NCBI RefSeq assembly: GCF_023650955.1 | Contig: NZ_CP098039.1 | Location: 1,736,001-1,800,000 of the forward strand | Direction of reading: 5' to 3' | Source of the DNA: Thermosynechococcus sp. HN-54 | GTDB taxonomy: Bacteria > Cyanobacteriota > Cyanobacteriia > Thermosynechococcales > Thermosynechococcaceae | DNA: 64,000 nt | Part shown: one piece after another, positions 21,449 to 30,191 of the stretch | How the letters are laid out: each line of letters starts with the position of its first letter | How positions within the stretch are numbered: position 1 is the stretch's first letter | The notes under the pieces: model-generated | The model's input: the letters and a program-made list of their open reading frames with translations, nothing else | Database searches by the model: none | Told to the model about the DNA's origin: nothing | Position numbers and translations under genes: made by a program

Positions 21449-23134
21449 GTGCAGTATCTCGCCGAGGTGATTAAAAAAACGGGTTTCATGGGGACGAAAT
21501 CCGAGTTAAAACTGCTCATGCGTGAGCAATCGGGCTACTGGCACCCTGTCCCCCAAAACGAAGAGACGATTCCCTTTGACAACAGCCGCGACTACGGCAA
21601 TGGCGTGTTGGTTTTTGTGGAAATGGCCGCCAACCGCCAAATTCACAACGTGGACGAAGCCTCGCGCCGTCTGACCGGTATTTTGCATGGCTTCACTCGG
21701 ATGCGCGAGCGGTTTCAAAGTCAAGAGGAAGAAATTGAAGGTTGGAAGCAGTCCCTCTCCTATCAAGCAGAAGCTCTGAACCAGCGGGAACAGGAATTTG
21801 AGCAGCGTAAAGAAGAACTCCAAGAACTAGAGGCGCAACTGGCCGGAGCTGAGGAACAACTGGCACAACTCAATAAGTTACGCCAAGAACTCAGTGAAGA
21901 GGAACAGCGGATTCAAACAGAGCGCCAAGCCCTAGAAAATTTACGCCACCAAGTCCATCAAGAGCAGCAGCGCTGGGAACAACTTAAATCCAGCCATAGT
22001 GCCGGGTTATCCCCAGAGCAAATTCGCCAAGTGGACTCGATTTTGCAGCAGTTGGGCGATAGCCTCAACAGTGGTGGTCGTCTGCAAATCACGGCATGCG
22101 TTCAGATTTTAGATGAGCAGCAGGCCTTGCTGAACCAATACTGGCAGCAACTGGAGCAACTAGAGCAGGAAGTGAGTCAACGCCAAGCTGCCTTAGAGGA
22201 GCAACTGCAAGCTTTCCATGCAAAAGAGGAGACGTGGCGCACCGCTCAAGAACAATTTTGGCAAGACAGTCGCGCGATCGCCCTCCAAGAGGAACTCTGC
22301 CGCTACAAACAATCGGTTCTGGAAAAAGAACGCCACCTCTTGGCGCAACAGGAGGACATGATTCAGCAAATGCGCCAAGCGATGGTCAGTGACCTCACAG
22401 AGGCAGTGGATGTGAATGCCCTGATGAAAATGCCCATGGAGGAACTCGAAAAAGAAGTGGCCAACCGCGGCAATGACCTCAAGCGAGCCTCCGACTTTGT
22501 CAATGACCAAGAAGAAGAGCTAAGAATGGCGCTGGAGTCCTTGGCAGAGCTGGAACAAAAGGTCAAAGAAGCCAGTGACTTTGATCGCCTACAGCTGGCG
22601 GGAGAACTAGAAGATGAACGCCAGCGCTGCAATTTGCTCAATCAGGCTCTTGAAGGCCAGCGGCAAAATATCCGTGAAAAAGAAGCCATCTACAAAATCC
22701 ATAAGCAAGTGCTAGAGGCACGCAAGGATCCTGCCTCCCAACAGGGGATTAGTCTCATTCCCATCCTCAGTGAACTCGAACACCAGTTTCAGAAGTACAG
22801 TGTAGCCGTCAATCAACTCGCGGAAGAATTGCAACAGGCCTACACCGATCTCGAAAGTCTGCGCCACGATCTTGAAGAACGCCGCAAAATTCAACAACAG
22901 CAAAAAGAGCAGCTCACTCAGCAGGAACACGCCCTCATTGAAGAGCAACGTTTGCTCGCTGCCAAACGGGGACAGGCAACCCTGTTGCGGGAAATTTTAC
23001 AGCCTGTTCGAGATCGCCTCAATCGCTTGCGCCAAGGGCTAGAGGAACTCAACCAAAATATCCTTAATGGCCGCCCTAGTAGCCTCATTAGTGAGTTGCA
23101 GCAGGTGGTGATGAATTTAGGCCAAGGGACTTGA
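21449..23134 (+). CDS. hmpF: Long coiled-coil protein, HmpF-like pilus motility factor
   Basis: 561 residues. A small N-terminal domain of about 75 residues (YLAEVIKKTGFMGTKSELKLL ... VLVFVEMAANRQI) is followed by nearly continuous Gln/Glu-rich coiled coil from about residue 90 to 540, and a short tail. Both the N-terminal domain and the coiled coil match my memory of HmpF, a conserved cyanobacterial protein needed for type IV pilus-driven motility and taxis in Nostoc and relatives. The protein should be cytoplasmic and act near the pilus motor. It starts with GTG after a leader of about 265 bp and is convergent, 8 bp apart, with the TPR gene. pilMNOQ and minor pilins elsewhere in this window fit a pilus role. 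Confidence 0.72.
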   Translation: MQYLAEVIKKTGFMGTKSELKLLMREQSGYWHPVPQNEETIPFDNSRDYGNGVLVFVEMAANRQIHNVDEASRRLTGILHGFTRMRERFQSQEEEIEGWKQSLSYQAEALNQREQEFEQRKEELQELEAQLAGAEEQLAQLNKLRQELSEEEQRIQTERQALENLRHQVHQEQQRWEQLKSSHSAGLSPEQIRQVDSILQQLGDSLNSGGRLQITACVQILDEQQALLNQYWQQLEQLEQEVSQRQAALEEQLQAFHAKEETWRTAQEQFWQDSRAIALQEELCRYKQSVLEKERHLLAQQEDMIQQMRQAMVSDLTEAVDVNALMKMPMEELEKEVANRGNDLKRASDFVNDQEEELRMALESLAELEQKVKEASDFDRLQLAGELEDERQRCNLLNQALEGQRQNIREKEAIYKIHKQVLEARKDPASQQGISLIPILSELEHQFQKYSVAVNQLAEELQQAYTDLESLRHDLEERRKIQQQQKEQLTQQEHALIEEQRLLAAKRGQATLLREILQPVRDRLNRLRQGLEELNQNILNGRPSSLISELQQVVMNLGQGT

Positions 23135-23142
23135 GGGCGCGG

Positions 23143-24195
23143 CTAATTGCGCTGCTTCAGGGCTTCTCGGACTTTCGTTTCGCCAGCGCGGTTATTTTGC
23201 TCGCGGTAGAGCTTCAGAGCCATTTGATAAGCACTGCGAGCTTCCGATCGCTGGCCTTGGACTGCCAAGGCTGTCCCCAAGCGATAAAATGCCTCAGGAT
23301 CCCTAGCGTTGATCTGAGTGGCTTGGCGATAAATTGCCACCGCTTCGAGGGGATTGTTCTGCTGCATTAACAACTCGCCCAAACTGAAGTAGGTGGCTAT
23401 CCGTTCCGGTTGCAAAGTGATGAGGCGGCGATAGGTTTGAATGGCGCGCTCGGGTTGATTGGCCGCAACGGCAAGTTCTGCCACCTGTTGCAGTAGATCC
23501 ACATCTCGCTGGCCAAGGTTAGCCGCTCGATCAAGGGTCTGCCAGCCTTTACTGGTGTCTCCAGCAGCTAAAAGTGCCATCCCCAAATTGAGTTGAATGG
23601 AGGCATTGCTAGGGGCAAGGACTGCTGCCTGTTGGAGGTTGCTGAGAGCGTCAGGAATGTTGTGCTGCTGGAGGAGAAGTACCCCTAACCCTTTGTAAGC
23701 TGCCCAATTGCGAGGGTCAAGACTAAGGGCAGAGCGATAGGCTTGAATGGCTCCTTGGGGGTCGCCAATACGGGCAAGAATCACAGCCAGTCCTTCGTAG
23801 GCTTGGGGGTTGCGATTGTTGAGGCGGATCGCTTGGCGGTAGGCGGCAGCGGCACCATGATTTTCCCCCATCATCCCCAGACTGTAGCCTAGGGCATAGT
23901 AAAAGTCTGCGTTTTGTTGATCTAGCTCAATGGCGCGTTGATAGGCGTGAGCGGCGTCCGCAAATTGTCCCTGCTGGGCATAGAGATAACCAATGGCAGA
24001 ATGCACGCGAGGATTGCGACTCTCGCTTTGGAGCAGTTGCTGATAAATGGCCAAGGCTTGGGCATAGTTCCCTGCTTCCACGAGTCGCCGCCCTTCCTGC
24101 ATGAGGGTGCTGACTTGGGTATTGGCCTGTACTGGCGGTGCAAGCCAAAGGCTAAGACTAGCAATACTAGCCCAGAAAAGGGGATTGCAACGCAT
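23143..24195 (-). CDS. Secreted tetratricopeptide-repeat protein
   Basis: 350 residues. A signal peptide (about residues 1-24, ending VQA|NT) precedes about nine TPR units of 34 residues, each with the pattern W/L-G-Y-A-P (for example QAYEGLAVILARIGDPQGAI), then a short charged end. TPR solenoids bind other proteins; the signal peptide places it outside the cytoplasm. No partner can be named. It is tail to tail with the HmpF-like gene and head to head with the EF-G-like gene, with a 181-bp shared upstream region. Confidence 0.88.
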   Translation of the reverse strand: MRCNPLFWASIASLSLWLAPPVQANTQVSTLMQEGRRLVEAGNYAQALAIYQQLLQSESRNPRVHSAIGYLYAQQGQFADAAHAYQRAIELDQQNADFYYALGYSLGMMGENHGAAAAYRQAIRLNNRNPQAYEGLAVILARIGDPQGAIQAYRSALSLDPRNWAAYKGLGVLLLQQHNIPDALSNLQQAAVLAPSNASIQLNLGMALLAAGDTSKGWQTLDRAANLGQRDVDLLQQVAELAVAANQPERAIQTYRRLITLQPERIATYFSLGELLMQQNNPLEAVAIYRQATQINARDPEAFYRLGTALAVQGQRSEARSAYQMALKLYREQNNRAGETKVREALKQRN

Positions 24196-24376
24196 GGTAA
24201 GTGAGTCCTCCTCGCAAACGTTAATCTTAACTTAACGGTTGTTTACACGTCTCTTAAGAGATACTGCAAATTCCGCTAAGGGCGATCGCCAAGGGTTAAG
24301 AGATCTAGGTAAGGCAAACTAAGGGTCTATTCTGGACAATTTTGACCCGAATGGCAAATGAAAAGGTAGGTGTCCG

Positions 24377-26371
24377 ATGGCGAGACGATGCAATATTGCC
24401 CTTGTAGGTAGCTACAACAGCGGCAAAACGACCCTCGCAGAAAGTATTTTGCGCCTCACCCACGCGACCAATGGTAAGGTCAGTAGTCTGTTGGATACCA
24501 CTCCTGAGGCTCGCGATCGCCAGATGGGGGTGGAACTCAATGTGGTGCATACCCAGTATGGGGAGCTAGCCCTGACCCTTCTGGATTGTCCCGGCTCGGT
24601 GGAATTGCTCCAAGAAACCCTAAATGCCCTTGTGGGAGTGGACATGGCGATCGTCGTCTGTGAACCCCTCAGCGATCGCGCCTTTATACTCACACCCCTG
24701 TTCAAATTCTTGGATGACTGGCAGATTCCCCACATTCTCTTTGTCAACAAGATGGAGCGCGCCCATGACCCCTACATGGAGATCCTCGCCGCCTATCGCC
24801 AAGTTTCCAGTCGTCCCCTTGTACCCCACCAGTACCCCATTTGGCAGGGGGATGAGCTAGTAGGCTACATTGACCTTGTGACCGAGCAGGCCTATCACTA
24901 CCATGCGGGGGCAGCGGCGGATTTAGTCCCCTTTCCTTCAGAATTACAAGCCGTTGAACAGGCCGCGCGGGCGGAGCTACTGGAAGCGCTGGCCAACTAT
25001 GACGATCACTTGCTAGAGGAACTCTTAGAGGATATTGCGCCGCCAGAAAGTGAAATCATGGCGGATCTGCGCTGGGAGCTGGGCGCCGACTTAATTGTCC
25101 CTGTGTTCTTTGGCAGTGCCCAAACAGACTATGGCGTACGTCCCCTCTTGGCGGCCCTCGACCGCGAAGCCCCCGATGCCACAGAAACCGCTGCCCATCG
25201 GCAAATAAACAGTGAGGAACCTCTTGCTCAAGTGCTGAAGACCTTCTATCTGCCTCAGGGAGGAGGCAAACTCTCCCTTGTGCGGGTATGGCAGGGGAGA
25301 CTGACTGATGGCATGAGCTTGAATGGCGTGCGCGTGGGTGGCATCTACCGTGCCCAAGGTACGCAACTCGAATCCTTGGGTCAAGCCACGGCGGGTGACA
25401 TTGTCCTATTGGCACGGCTAGAGGGCATTCCTACGGGTGAGACCCTGAGTGTCAGTGGTCAAGCGGTGCCTTTGCCCTGTGCGCCCCAACTAGAACCTGT
25501 CTATGCTTTGGCGATTACCCCCAGTAAACGCAGTGATGAGGTGAAGCTCACGGGGGCACTGCAAAAGCTCCTTGAGGAAGACCCGGCGTTGCGCTGGGAA
25601 CAGCATGGCGATACCCATGAAATTATTCTCTGGGGACAGGGTGACATTCACTTGCAGATTGCCCTTGATCGCCTGCGCCGCAAATATAATCTGCCGATGC
25701 AAACCCATTTACCCCAAGTGCCCTACAAAGAAACCATTCGCCGCGGCACCAAAAACAGCCATGGTCGCTATAAACATCAGACCGGGGGACACGGCCAGTT
25801 TGGCGATGTCTATCTCGATATTGAGCCGCTAGCGCGTGGGAGTGGCTTTCGGTTTAGCGAAACGATTGTCGGTGGTGTCGTGCCCAAGCAATATATCCCC
25901 GGTGTTGAGCAGGGAGTGCGGGAATTCCTTAACCAAGGTCCCTTGGGGTTTCCGATTGTGGATGTGGCGGTGACCCTCACCAATGGCTCCTACCACTCTG
26001 TGGATAGCTCCGAGCAAGCCTTTCGCCAAGCCGCCCGCCTCGCCATGCAAGTAGGGATTCCCCAGTGCGAACCGCAACTCCTAGAACCCATCATGGCAGT
26101 GCAGGTGTGGATGCCCCAAGCCTTTACCGCTAAAGTGATGCAGGCCTTGACGGGGCGGCGGGGTCAGGTCTTGGGCTACAGCAGTAAGGAGGGCTGGCCG
26201 GGCTGGGAACAAATTGAGGCCTACTTGCCCCAAGCCGAAATGCACGACTTTGTGGTGGAATTGCGCTCGCTAACGATGGGCACCGGTGGCTTCCACTGGC
26301 AATTTGACCACCTGCAAGAGGTGCCGGAAAAACTGGCCACAGTCATTGTCCAGCGCCACAAAAAAGCCTAA
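24377..26371 (+). CDS. EF-G-like translational GTPase (non-canonical paralogue)
   Basis: 664 residues, shorter than true EF-G (about 690-700). It has the G1 loop GSYNSGKTTL instead of AHIDAGKTT, a G3 DCPGS instead of DTPGH, and G4 NKME; the switch I region lacks the canonical ERGITI and reads RQMGVELNV. Domains II to V follow, with VPYKETIRR and a G-x-GGHGQFGDV segment typical of domain IV. This fits the EF-G-like group found beside normal EF-G in many bacteria, whose role on the ribosome is unclear. ATG is preceded by AAAGGTAGG. The canonical His in G3 that activates GTP hydrolysis is replaced by Ser (DCPGS), an oddity of this group. Confidence 0.88.
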   Translation: MARRCNIALVGSYNSGKTTLAESILRLTHATNGKVSSLLDTTPEARDRQMGVELNVVHTQYGELALTLLDCPGSVELLQETLNALVGVDMAIVVCEPLSDRAFILTPLFKFLDDWQIPHILFVNKMERAHDPYMEILAAYRQVSSRPLVPHQYPIWQGDELVGYIDLVTEQAYHYHAGAAADLVPFPSELQAVEQAARAELLEALANYDDHLLEELLEDIAPPESEIMADLRWELGADLIVPVFFGSAQTDYGVRPLLAALDREAPDATETAAHRQINSEEPLAQVLKTFYLPQGGGKLSLVRVWQGRLTDGMSLNGVRVGGIYRAQGTQLESLGQATAGDIVLLARLEGIPTGETLSVSGQAVPLPCAPQLEPVYALAITPSKRSDEVKLTGALQKLLEEDPALRWEQHGDTHEIILWGQGDIHLQIALDRLRRKYNLPMQTHLPQVPYKETIRRGTKNSHGRYKHQTGGHGQFGDVYLDIEPLARGSGFRFSETIVGGVVPKQYIPGVEQGVREFLNQGPLGFPIVDVAVTLTNGSYHSVDSSEQAFRQAARLAMQVGIPQCEPQLLEPIMAVQVWMPQAFTAKVMQALTGRRGQVLGYSSKEGWPGWEQIEAYLPQAEMHDFVVELRSLTMGTGGFHWQFDHLQEVPEKLATVIVQRHKKA

Positions 26372-27198
26372 GCGACCAGTTGAGCGGCCTTGGCCTGTAA
26401 CGCCTGAAGCCGAGTGGTGATAATCTGGCGAATTTGCGCTTCCTGCTGGCGATCGCGCTCATCAAGGTCATCGGCCACGGTGCCAGGAGCCGCTTGAAAT
26501 TTTTTCAGTTGGCGGTCAAAGAAACTATTGGGAAAGCGGCGATACTCAACCGTCTGCTGCTCTAGGCGGGCAGTGTGACAAAATGCGTGCAGCCAGTGGG
26601 CATAGGCTACATCCTCAGCGCCATAGCGAAATTGGCGAAACACTGCATCTTCGGGAAAGCCGCCAATAAATTCATGGACTTCGCGGCGCACAGCCAAATT
26701 GAGCACCAACGTTTGCTCGAGGGTTCTCTGCCAGTAGGGATGCAGGCGATCGCGACAATAAACCCCCGTGCGTACCGCACCAAAATAGGCCGGAGCGTAA
26801 GGTTCGGGTAACGGCTGATTCAAAACCGACAGAGCTAAAAACAGATGCTCCGGGCGATAGAGATCATCGGCATCACAGAAAAAGATCACCTCTCCTTTGG
26901 CTAAACGCACCCCCATGTTTCGCGCTGCGGCAAGACCGGTGTTCGTTGGCAGCCCCACCAATTGTAGGGGAACCACATTCGGCCATCTCTCGGTCGCGAC
27001 ATCGCAGGTGTTATCTGTGGAACCATCGCTCACAAGGATCAATTCCCCCGTGGTGGTATAGGGAAAGTGCTGCTGGAGATAGCGACAACTGGCGGCGATG
27101 CTGTCAAGGGTTTCGCGAAAGACCATTTCGCCCCGCTGCGCGACGATATTGTAAGCGGGCATCACAATCGAGAAGGAACGCAGGCCAGCAAGTTCCAC
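26368..27198 (-). CDS. Glycosyltransferase family 2
   Basis: About 276 residues, GT-A fold. It shows FSIVMPAYN near the start, VSDGSTDNT near residue 60, a metal-binding FCDADDLY near residue 110, and GGFPED near residue 180. It should transfer a sugar from a nucleotide sugar, probably for polysaccharide or glycolipid. No transmembrane helix is seen. The frame opens at TTG 27204, but GTG 27198 has GAGGG seven bases upstream and is preferred. Its stop overlaps the stop of the EF-G-like gene on the other strand. Confidence 0.85.
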   Translation of the reverse strand: MELAGLRSFSIVMPAYNIVAQRGEMVFRETLDSIAASCRYLQQHFPYTTTGELILVSDGSTDNTCDVATERWPNVVPLQLVGLPTNTGLAAARNMGVRLAKGEVIFFCDADDLYRPEHLFLALSVLNQPLPEPYAPAYFGAVRTGVYCRDRLHPYWQRTLEQTLVLNLAVRREVHEFIGGFPEDAVFRQFRYGAEDVAYAHWLHAFCHTARLEQQTVEYRRFPNSFFDRQLKKFQAAPGTVADDLDERDRQQEAQIRQIITTRLQALQAKAAQLVA

Positions 27199-27269
27199 AC
27201 TCAATCCCTCATTGACTCGCCCTCATTTTCTCTGCAGTAGCGGCTCTCATGCAAAAATTTCCCGAGGTG

Positions 27270-27299
27270 TTGACAAACGCTCAGTGCATTCGCTACATT
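27270..27299 (+). promoter_or_regulatory. Promoter of tRNA-Glu
   Basis: A perfect TTGACA at 27270-27275 and TACATT at 27294-27299, spaced by 18 bp, end 17 bp before the first base of the tRNA. This is a sigma-70-type promoter well placed for a short tRNA leader. Confidence 0.75.
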
Positions 27300-27316
27300 A
27301 ACTAATGCTGAGTCTT

Positions 27317-27389
27317 GCCCCCATCGTCTAGAGGCCTAGGACACCTCCCTTTCACGGAGGCGACGGGGATTCGAATTCCCCTGGGGGTA
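27317..27389 (+). tRNA. trnE: tRNA-Glu (UUC)
   Basis: A 73-base cloverleaf. The acceptor stem is GCCCCCA with TGGGGGT then A; the anticodon stem is CCTCC/GGAGG with loop CTTTCAC, anticodon TTC. The T arm is GGGGA-TTCGAAT-TCCCC, giving an A53-U61 pair, the mark of plastid and cyanobacterial tRNA-Glu used by glutamyl-tRNA reductase to start tetrapyrrole synthesis. CCA is not encoded. The gene thus serves both translation and chlorophyll/bilin supply. Confidence 0.97.
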
Positions 27390-27485
27390 TCCCAAACTGA
27401 CAACTTCAAACCAAGCGATGAAGGTTTGATTCGCTGATCCCCTGCCGAAGTGCCACAATACGGAAAGTAGTGCAGGAGACAAAGG

Positions 27486-28649
27486 ATGGATTGGGCAACG
27501 CGGGTGATGCGGGTCACACCGTCGGTAACGCTGGCGATCGATGCCAAGGCAAAGGCAATGCGCGCGGCGGGAGAAGATATCTGTAGCTTTAGTGCGGGCG
27601 AACCCGACTTTGACACCCCTGCCCATATTCGTGAGGCCGCCAAAGCTGCCCTTGATCAAGGTAAAACCCGCTATGGCCCCGCTGCGGGTGAGCCAGCCTT
27701 ACGTCAGGCGATCGCCACCAAGCTGAATAACGACAACCACCTACCCTATCGTGCCGAAAATATCCTCGTCACCAACGGGGGCAAACAGGCACTTTTTAAC
27801 CTGATGCTAGCCCTGATCAATCCCGGCGATGAGGTGATTATCCCTGCGCCCTACTGGGTGAGCTATCCAGAAATGGTGCACTTGGCCAGTGGCACACCAG
27901 TAATTGTTGCAACCACAGCGGAAACAGGGTATCGGATTACCCCAGCCCAATTGGAGGATGCCATTACCCCCAAAACTCGGCTGTTTGTCCTCAACTCCCC
28001 CAGCAACCCGACGGGCATGGTCTATACCCCCGCGGAAATCCGCGAACTGGCAGCCGTCATTGTGCGGCATCAACTGTGGGTGGTCTCCGATGAAATTTAC
28101 GAAAAAATTCTCTACGATGGCGCTCAACACTTGAGCATTGGTGCTGTCAATGAGGCGGTCTTTGAGCGAACCATTGTCTGTAGTGGTTTTGCCAAGGCCT
28201 ATGCGATGACGGGCTGGCGCGTGGGCTATATTGCTGGGTCAGAGGACTTGATTAAGGCGACAACGAAAATTCAGAGCCACAGCACTTCAAATGTGTGTAC
28301 CTTTGTCCAGTATGGCGCCCTTGCGGCCCTAGAGGGAAGTCAAGACTGTGTGGCCGAGATGGTGGCTGCATTCCACGAGCGCCGCGCCTACATGTATGAA
28401 CGGATTTGTGAGATTCCGCGGCTGCGCTGTCTCAAGCCGAGGGGGGCATTTTATTTGTTTGTCGATATTAGCGAAACGGGTTTAGGTTCCGTGGAATTTT
28501 GCGATCGCCTGCTGGAGGAGGAAAGAGTGGCCACGATTCCCGGTAAAGCCTTTGGCATGGATGATCACATTCGCCTCTCCTACGCCACAGATTTGGCCAC
28601 CATTGAAAAAGGTCTGACGCGACTGGCAAAATTTGTCGAGCGCCTCTAA
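27486..28649 (+). CDS. aspC: Aspartate aminotransferase, class I/II PLP enzyme
   Basis: 387 residues. The PLP lysine is in [16 protein letters not shown] near residue 235, with the substrate-binding NSPSNPTG near residue 170 and the phosphate-binding Arg in GWRVGY. It is the Ib-type aspartate (or aspartate/prephenate) aminotransferase that exchanges amino groups between aspartate and 2-oxoglutarate. ATG 27486 has AGGAGA upstream. It starts about 96 bp after tRNA-Glu and its end overlaps the C-terminus of the Uma2-like gene by 4 bp on the other strand. Precise substrate range is not shown. Confidence 0.93.
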   Translation: MDWATRVMRVTPSVTLAIDAKAKAMRAAGEDICSFSAGEPDFDTPAHIREAAKAALDQGKTRYGPAAGEPALRQAIATKLNNDNHLPYRAENILVTNGGKQALFNLMLALINPGDEVIIPAPYWVSYPEMVHLASGTPVIVATTAETGYRITPAQLEDAITPKTRLFVLNSPSNPTGMVYTPAEIRELAAVIVRHQLWVVSDEIYEKILYDGAQHLSIGAVNEAVFERTIVCSGFAKAYAMTGWRVGYIAGSEDLIKATTKIQSHSTSNVCTFVQYGALAALEGSQDCVAEMVAAFHERRAYMYERICEIPRLRCLKPRGAFYLFVDISETGLGSVEFCDRLLEEERVATIPGKAFGMDDHIRLSYATDLATIEKGLTRLAKFVERL

Positions 28650-29250
28650 ATCCACAACCGCGCCATCGGCAAGAGAAACCCCGGCATCACCTCACTGCAA
28701 TCAACCACTTCAGGGGAGTCCAAAACCACCACTTCCGCTTGGGGACGGTAGAGTTCCACTTGGCGGTCTTGGGAATTGATCAGCAGCCCCAAGCGCACCC
28801 CCAGTCGCCGATACTCCTGCATTTTGGCGCGTAAGCGGTCAATAGAATCCGAGGGCGATCGCAACTCAGCAACGAAATCCGGCACGATTGGGATAACGCC
28901 CGTCAGATCAACGCCCTCTAGGCGAGGGTTAGCAATCCAAGAGACATCCGGGGAGAGCTTACCGCCCCCCAAGGCCGTAAAGTCATAGCCCGTTGAGAAA
29001 TCAAAGGCACGCCCCAGTTGTGTTTGCCGGTTCCAAAGCCCCACTTCCACAATCAGCTCGAAATTTGGGGCACTCGTTTGCCCCCCCCCGTTGGCAGCAT
29101 TACAACCAATTCTCCAGCCTTGGTCAATTCTAGGCGCAGATTAGGATGATCGCGGCAAAGTTGATCAAACTGTTCTGGGGTTACTCGCACCGTTGCATTG
29201 TGGACATTGAGCAGCAGCGGCGAGCTGTCCACGGGTGTCGTAGAAGTCAT
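28646..29250 (-). pseudogene. Uma2-family (DUF820) putative endonuclease, frameshifted at a C9/G9 run
   Basis: Two frames together make one Uma2-type protein of about 200 residues. The first frame (29250 to 29053) gives the N-terminus MTSTTPVDSS ... VMLPTGGGK; the second (down to 28646) gives the rest, with the PD-(D/E)XK-like segments LSPDVSWI and PDFVAELRSPSD. The join is at the nine-base run 29081-29089. Seven or ten G on the coding strand restore TGGQTSAPNFELIVE or TGGGQTSAPNFELIVE, the expected family text. Uma2 proteins are very abundant in cyanobacteria; their function is not established. The break may be real, variable by slippage, or a sequencing error. Confidence 0.8.
29081..29089. 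repeat. Nine-base homopolymer (C on + strand) at the Uma2 frameshift
   Basis: CCCCCCCCC at this place coincides exactly with the frame change in the Uma2-like gene. Runs of this length are prone to slippage in replication and transcription, so expression may be variable. Confidence 0.9.
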
Positions 29251-29294
29251 AACCGTTGGTTCAAGCAGAATAACTTGATCCTAGCGAAGGCGAC

Positions 29295-30191
29295 TTAGAG
29301 ATGGTCTTTCACGTATTTCCACCCTAGTTTGGCTGCACCGACGATGCCGGCATAATTCCCAAGGGTTGCTCGCAAGCAGTGGAGGTTATTGCGGGACGTG
29401 GGTAGTACCCGCTCTTCCAATTCAGCAATCATCGAGGGAAAAAAGAGGTCACTAGCGGCACTAATCCCCCCACCAATGATCACTGCTTCGGGGGTGAGGA
29501 CATACACAAGGCTAGCAATGCCGGCGGCTAATTCACGGCCATAGTCTTGCCAAAGGGCGATCGCCTCAGGGTCGCCATTGCTGGCACGTATTGCCATCTC
29601 ATGGGGTTCACAGCCCCAGCGTCGCCGCAGGGCTTGGGCGGAAACGTGTTGCTCAAGGGAACCGCGATTGCCACTATTGCAGGGAGATCCCTTGTAGTCG
29701 AGGGTAATCAGCCCCAATTCGCCGGCGGCGCCATCCCGACCGACAAAGAGATCGCCATTGAGGATAATTGCACCCCCAACCCCCGTCCCCAACGTCAGCA
29801 AAATTAAATCCTTGAACTGACTCCCCGCCCCTAGCCATGCCTCCCCAAGGCCGGCACAGTTGGCATCGTTGCCAATCACGGTGGGTTTGCCCGTCAAGTG
29901 TTCGAGGCTGTCGCTAATGGGCACTTCGTACCAGTCAAGGTTAATCGCCCGGCGGGCAATGCGACCAGTAGCATCCACCGGCCCCGGTATCCCCATGCCG
30001 ATCGCCAACGCCCGATCCTCACCATCCAATTCTTTAATCCCCTGCACAATGGCTTTAATCACCCGTTCTGGAAAGGGTGGCTGAGGGGTCGGCAACGTTA
30101 GAGTATTGAGGCAATCCCCCTTGGGACTAAAGCGCCCCATTTTGATGGCAGTGCCACCCAGATCAACACCAATGACGTAGGGTTCGCTCAC
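29295..30191 (-). CDS. ROK-family sugar kinase (glucokinase-like)
   Basis: 298 residues from GTG. The ATP-binding GVDLGGTAIKMG is at residues 8-19, the catalytic base is in GNDANCAGLGEAW near residue 107, GTGVGGA is near residue 137, and a degenerate zinc segment (CNSGNRGSLEQ, residues about 174) stands in place of the usual C-x-C-G-x2-G-C-x-E: only one of the ROK cysteines remains. It should phosphorylate glucose or a related sugar. Its start overlaps the stop of the LCP gene by 4 bp, so the LCP gene and this kinase form one operon. Confidence 0.9.
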   Translation of the reverse strand: MSEPYVIGVDLGGTAIKMGRFSPKGDCLNTLTLPTPQPPFPERVIKAIVQGIKELDGEDRALAIGMGIPGPVDATGRIARRAINLDWYEVPISDSLEHLTGKPTVIGNDANCAGLGEAWLGAGSQFKDLILLTLGTGVGGAIILNGDLFVGRDGAAGELGLITLDYKGSPCNSGNRGSLEQHVSAQALRRRWGCEPHEMAIRASNGDPEAIALWQDYGRELAAGIASLVYVLTPEAVIIGGGISAASDLFFPSMIAELEERVLPTSRNNLHCLRATLGNYAGIVGAAKLGWKYVKDHL

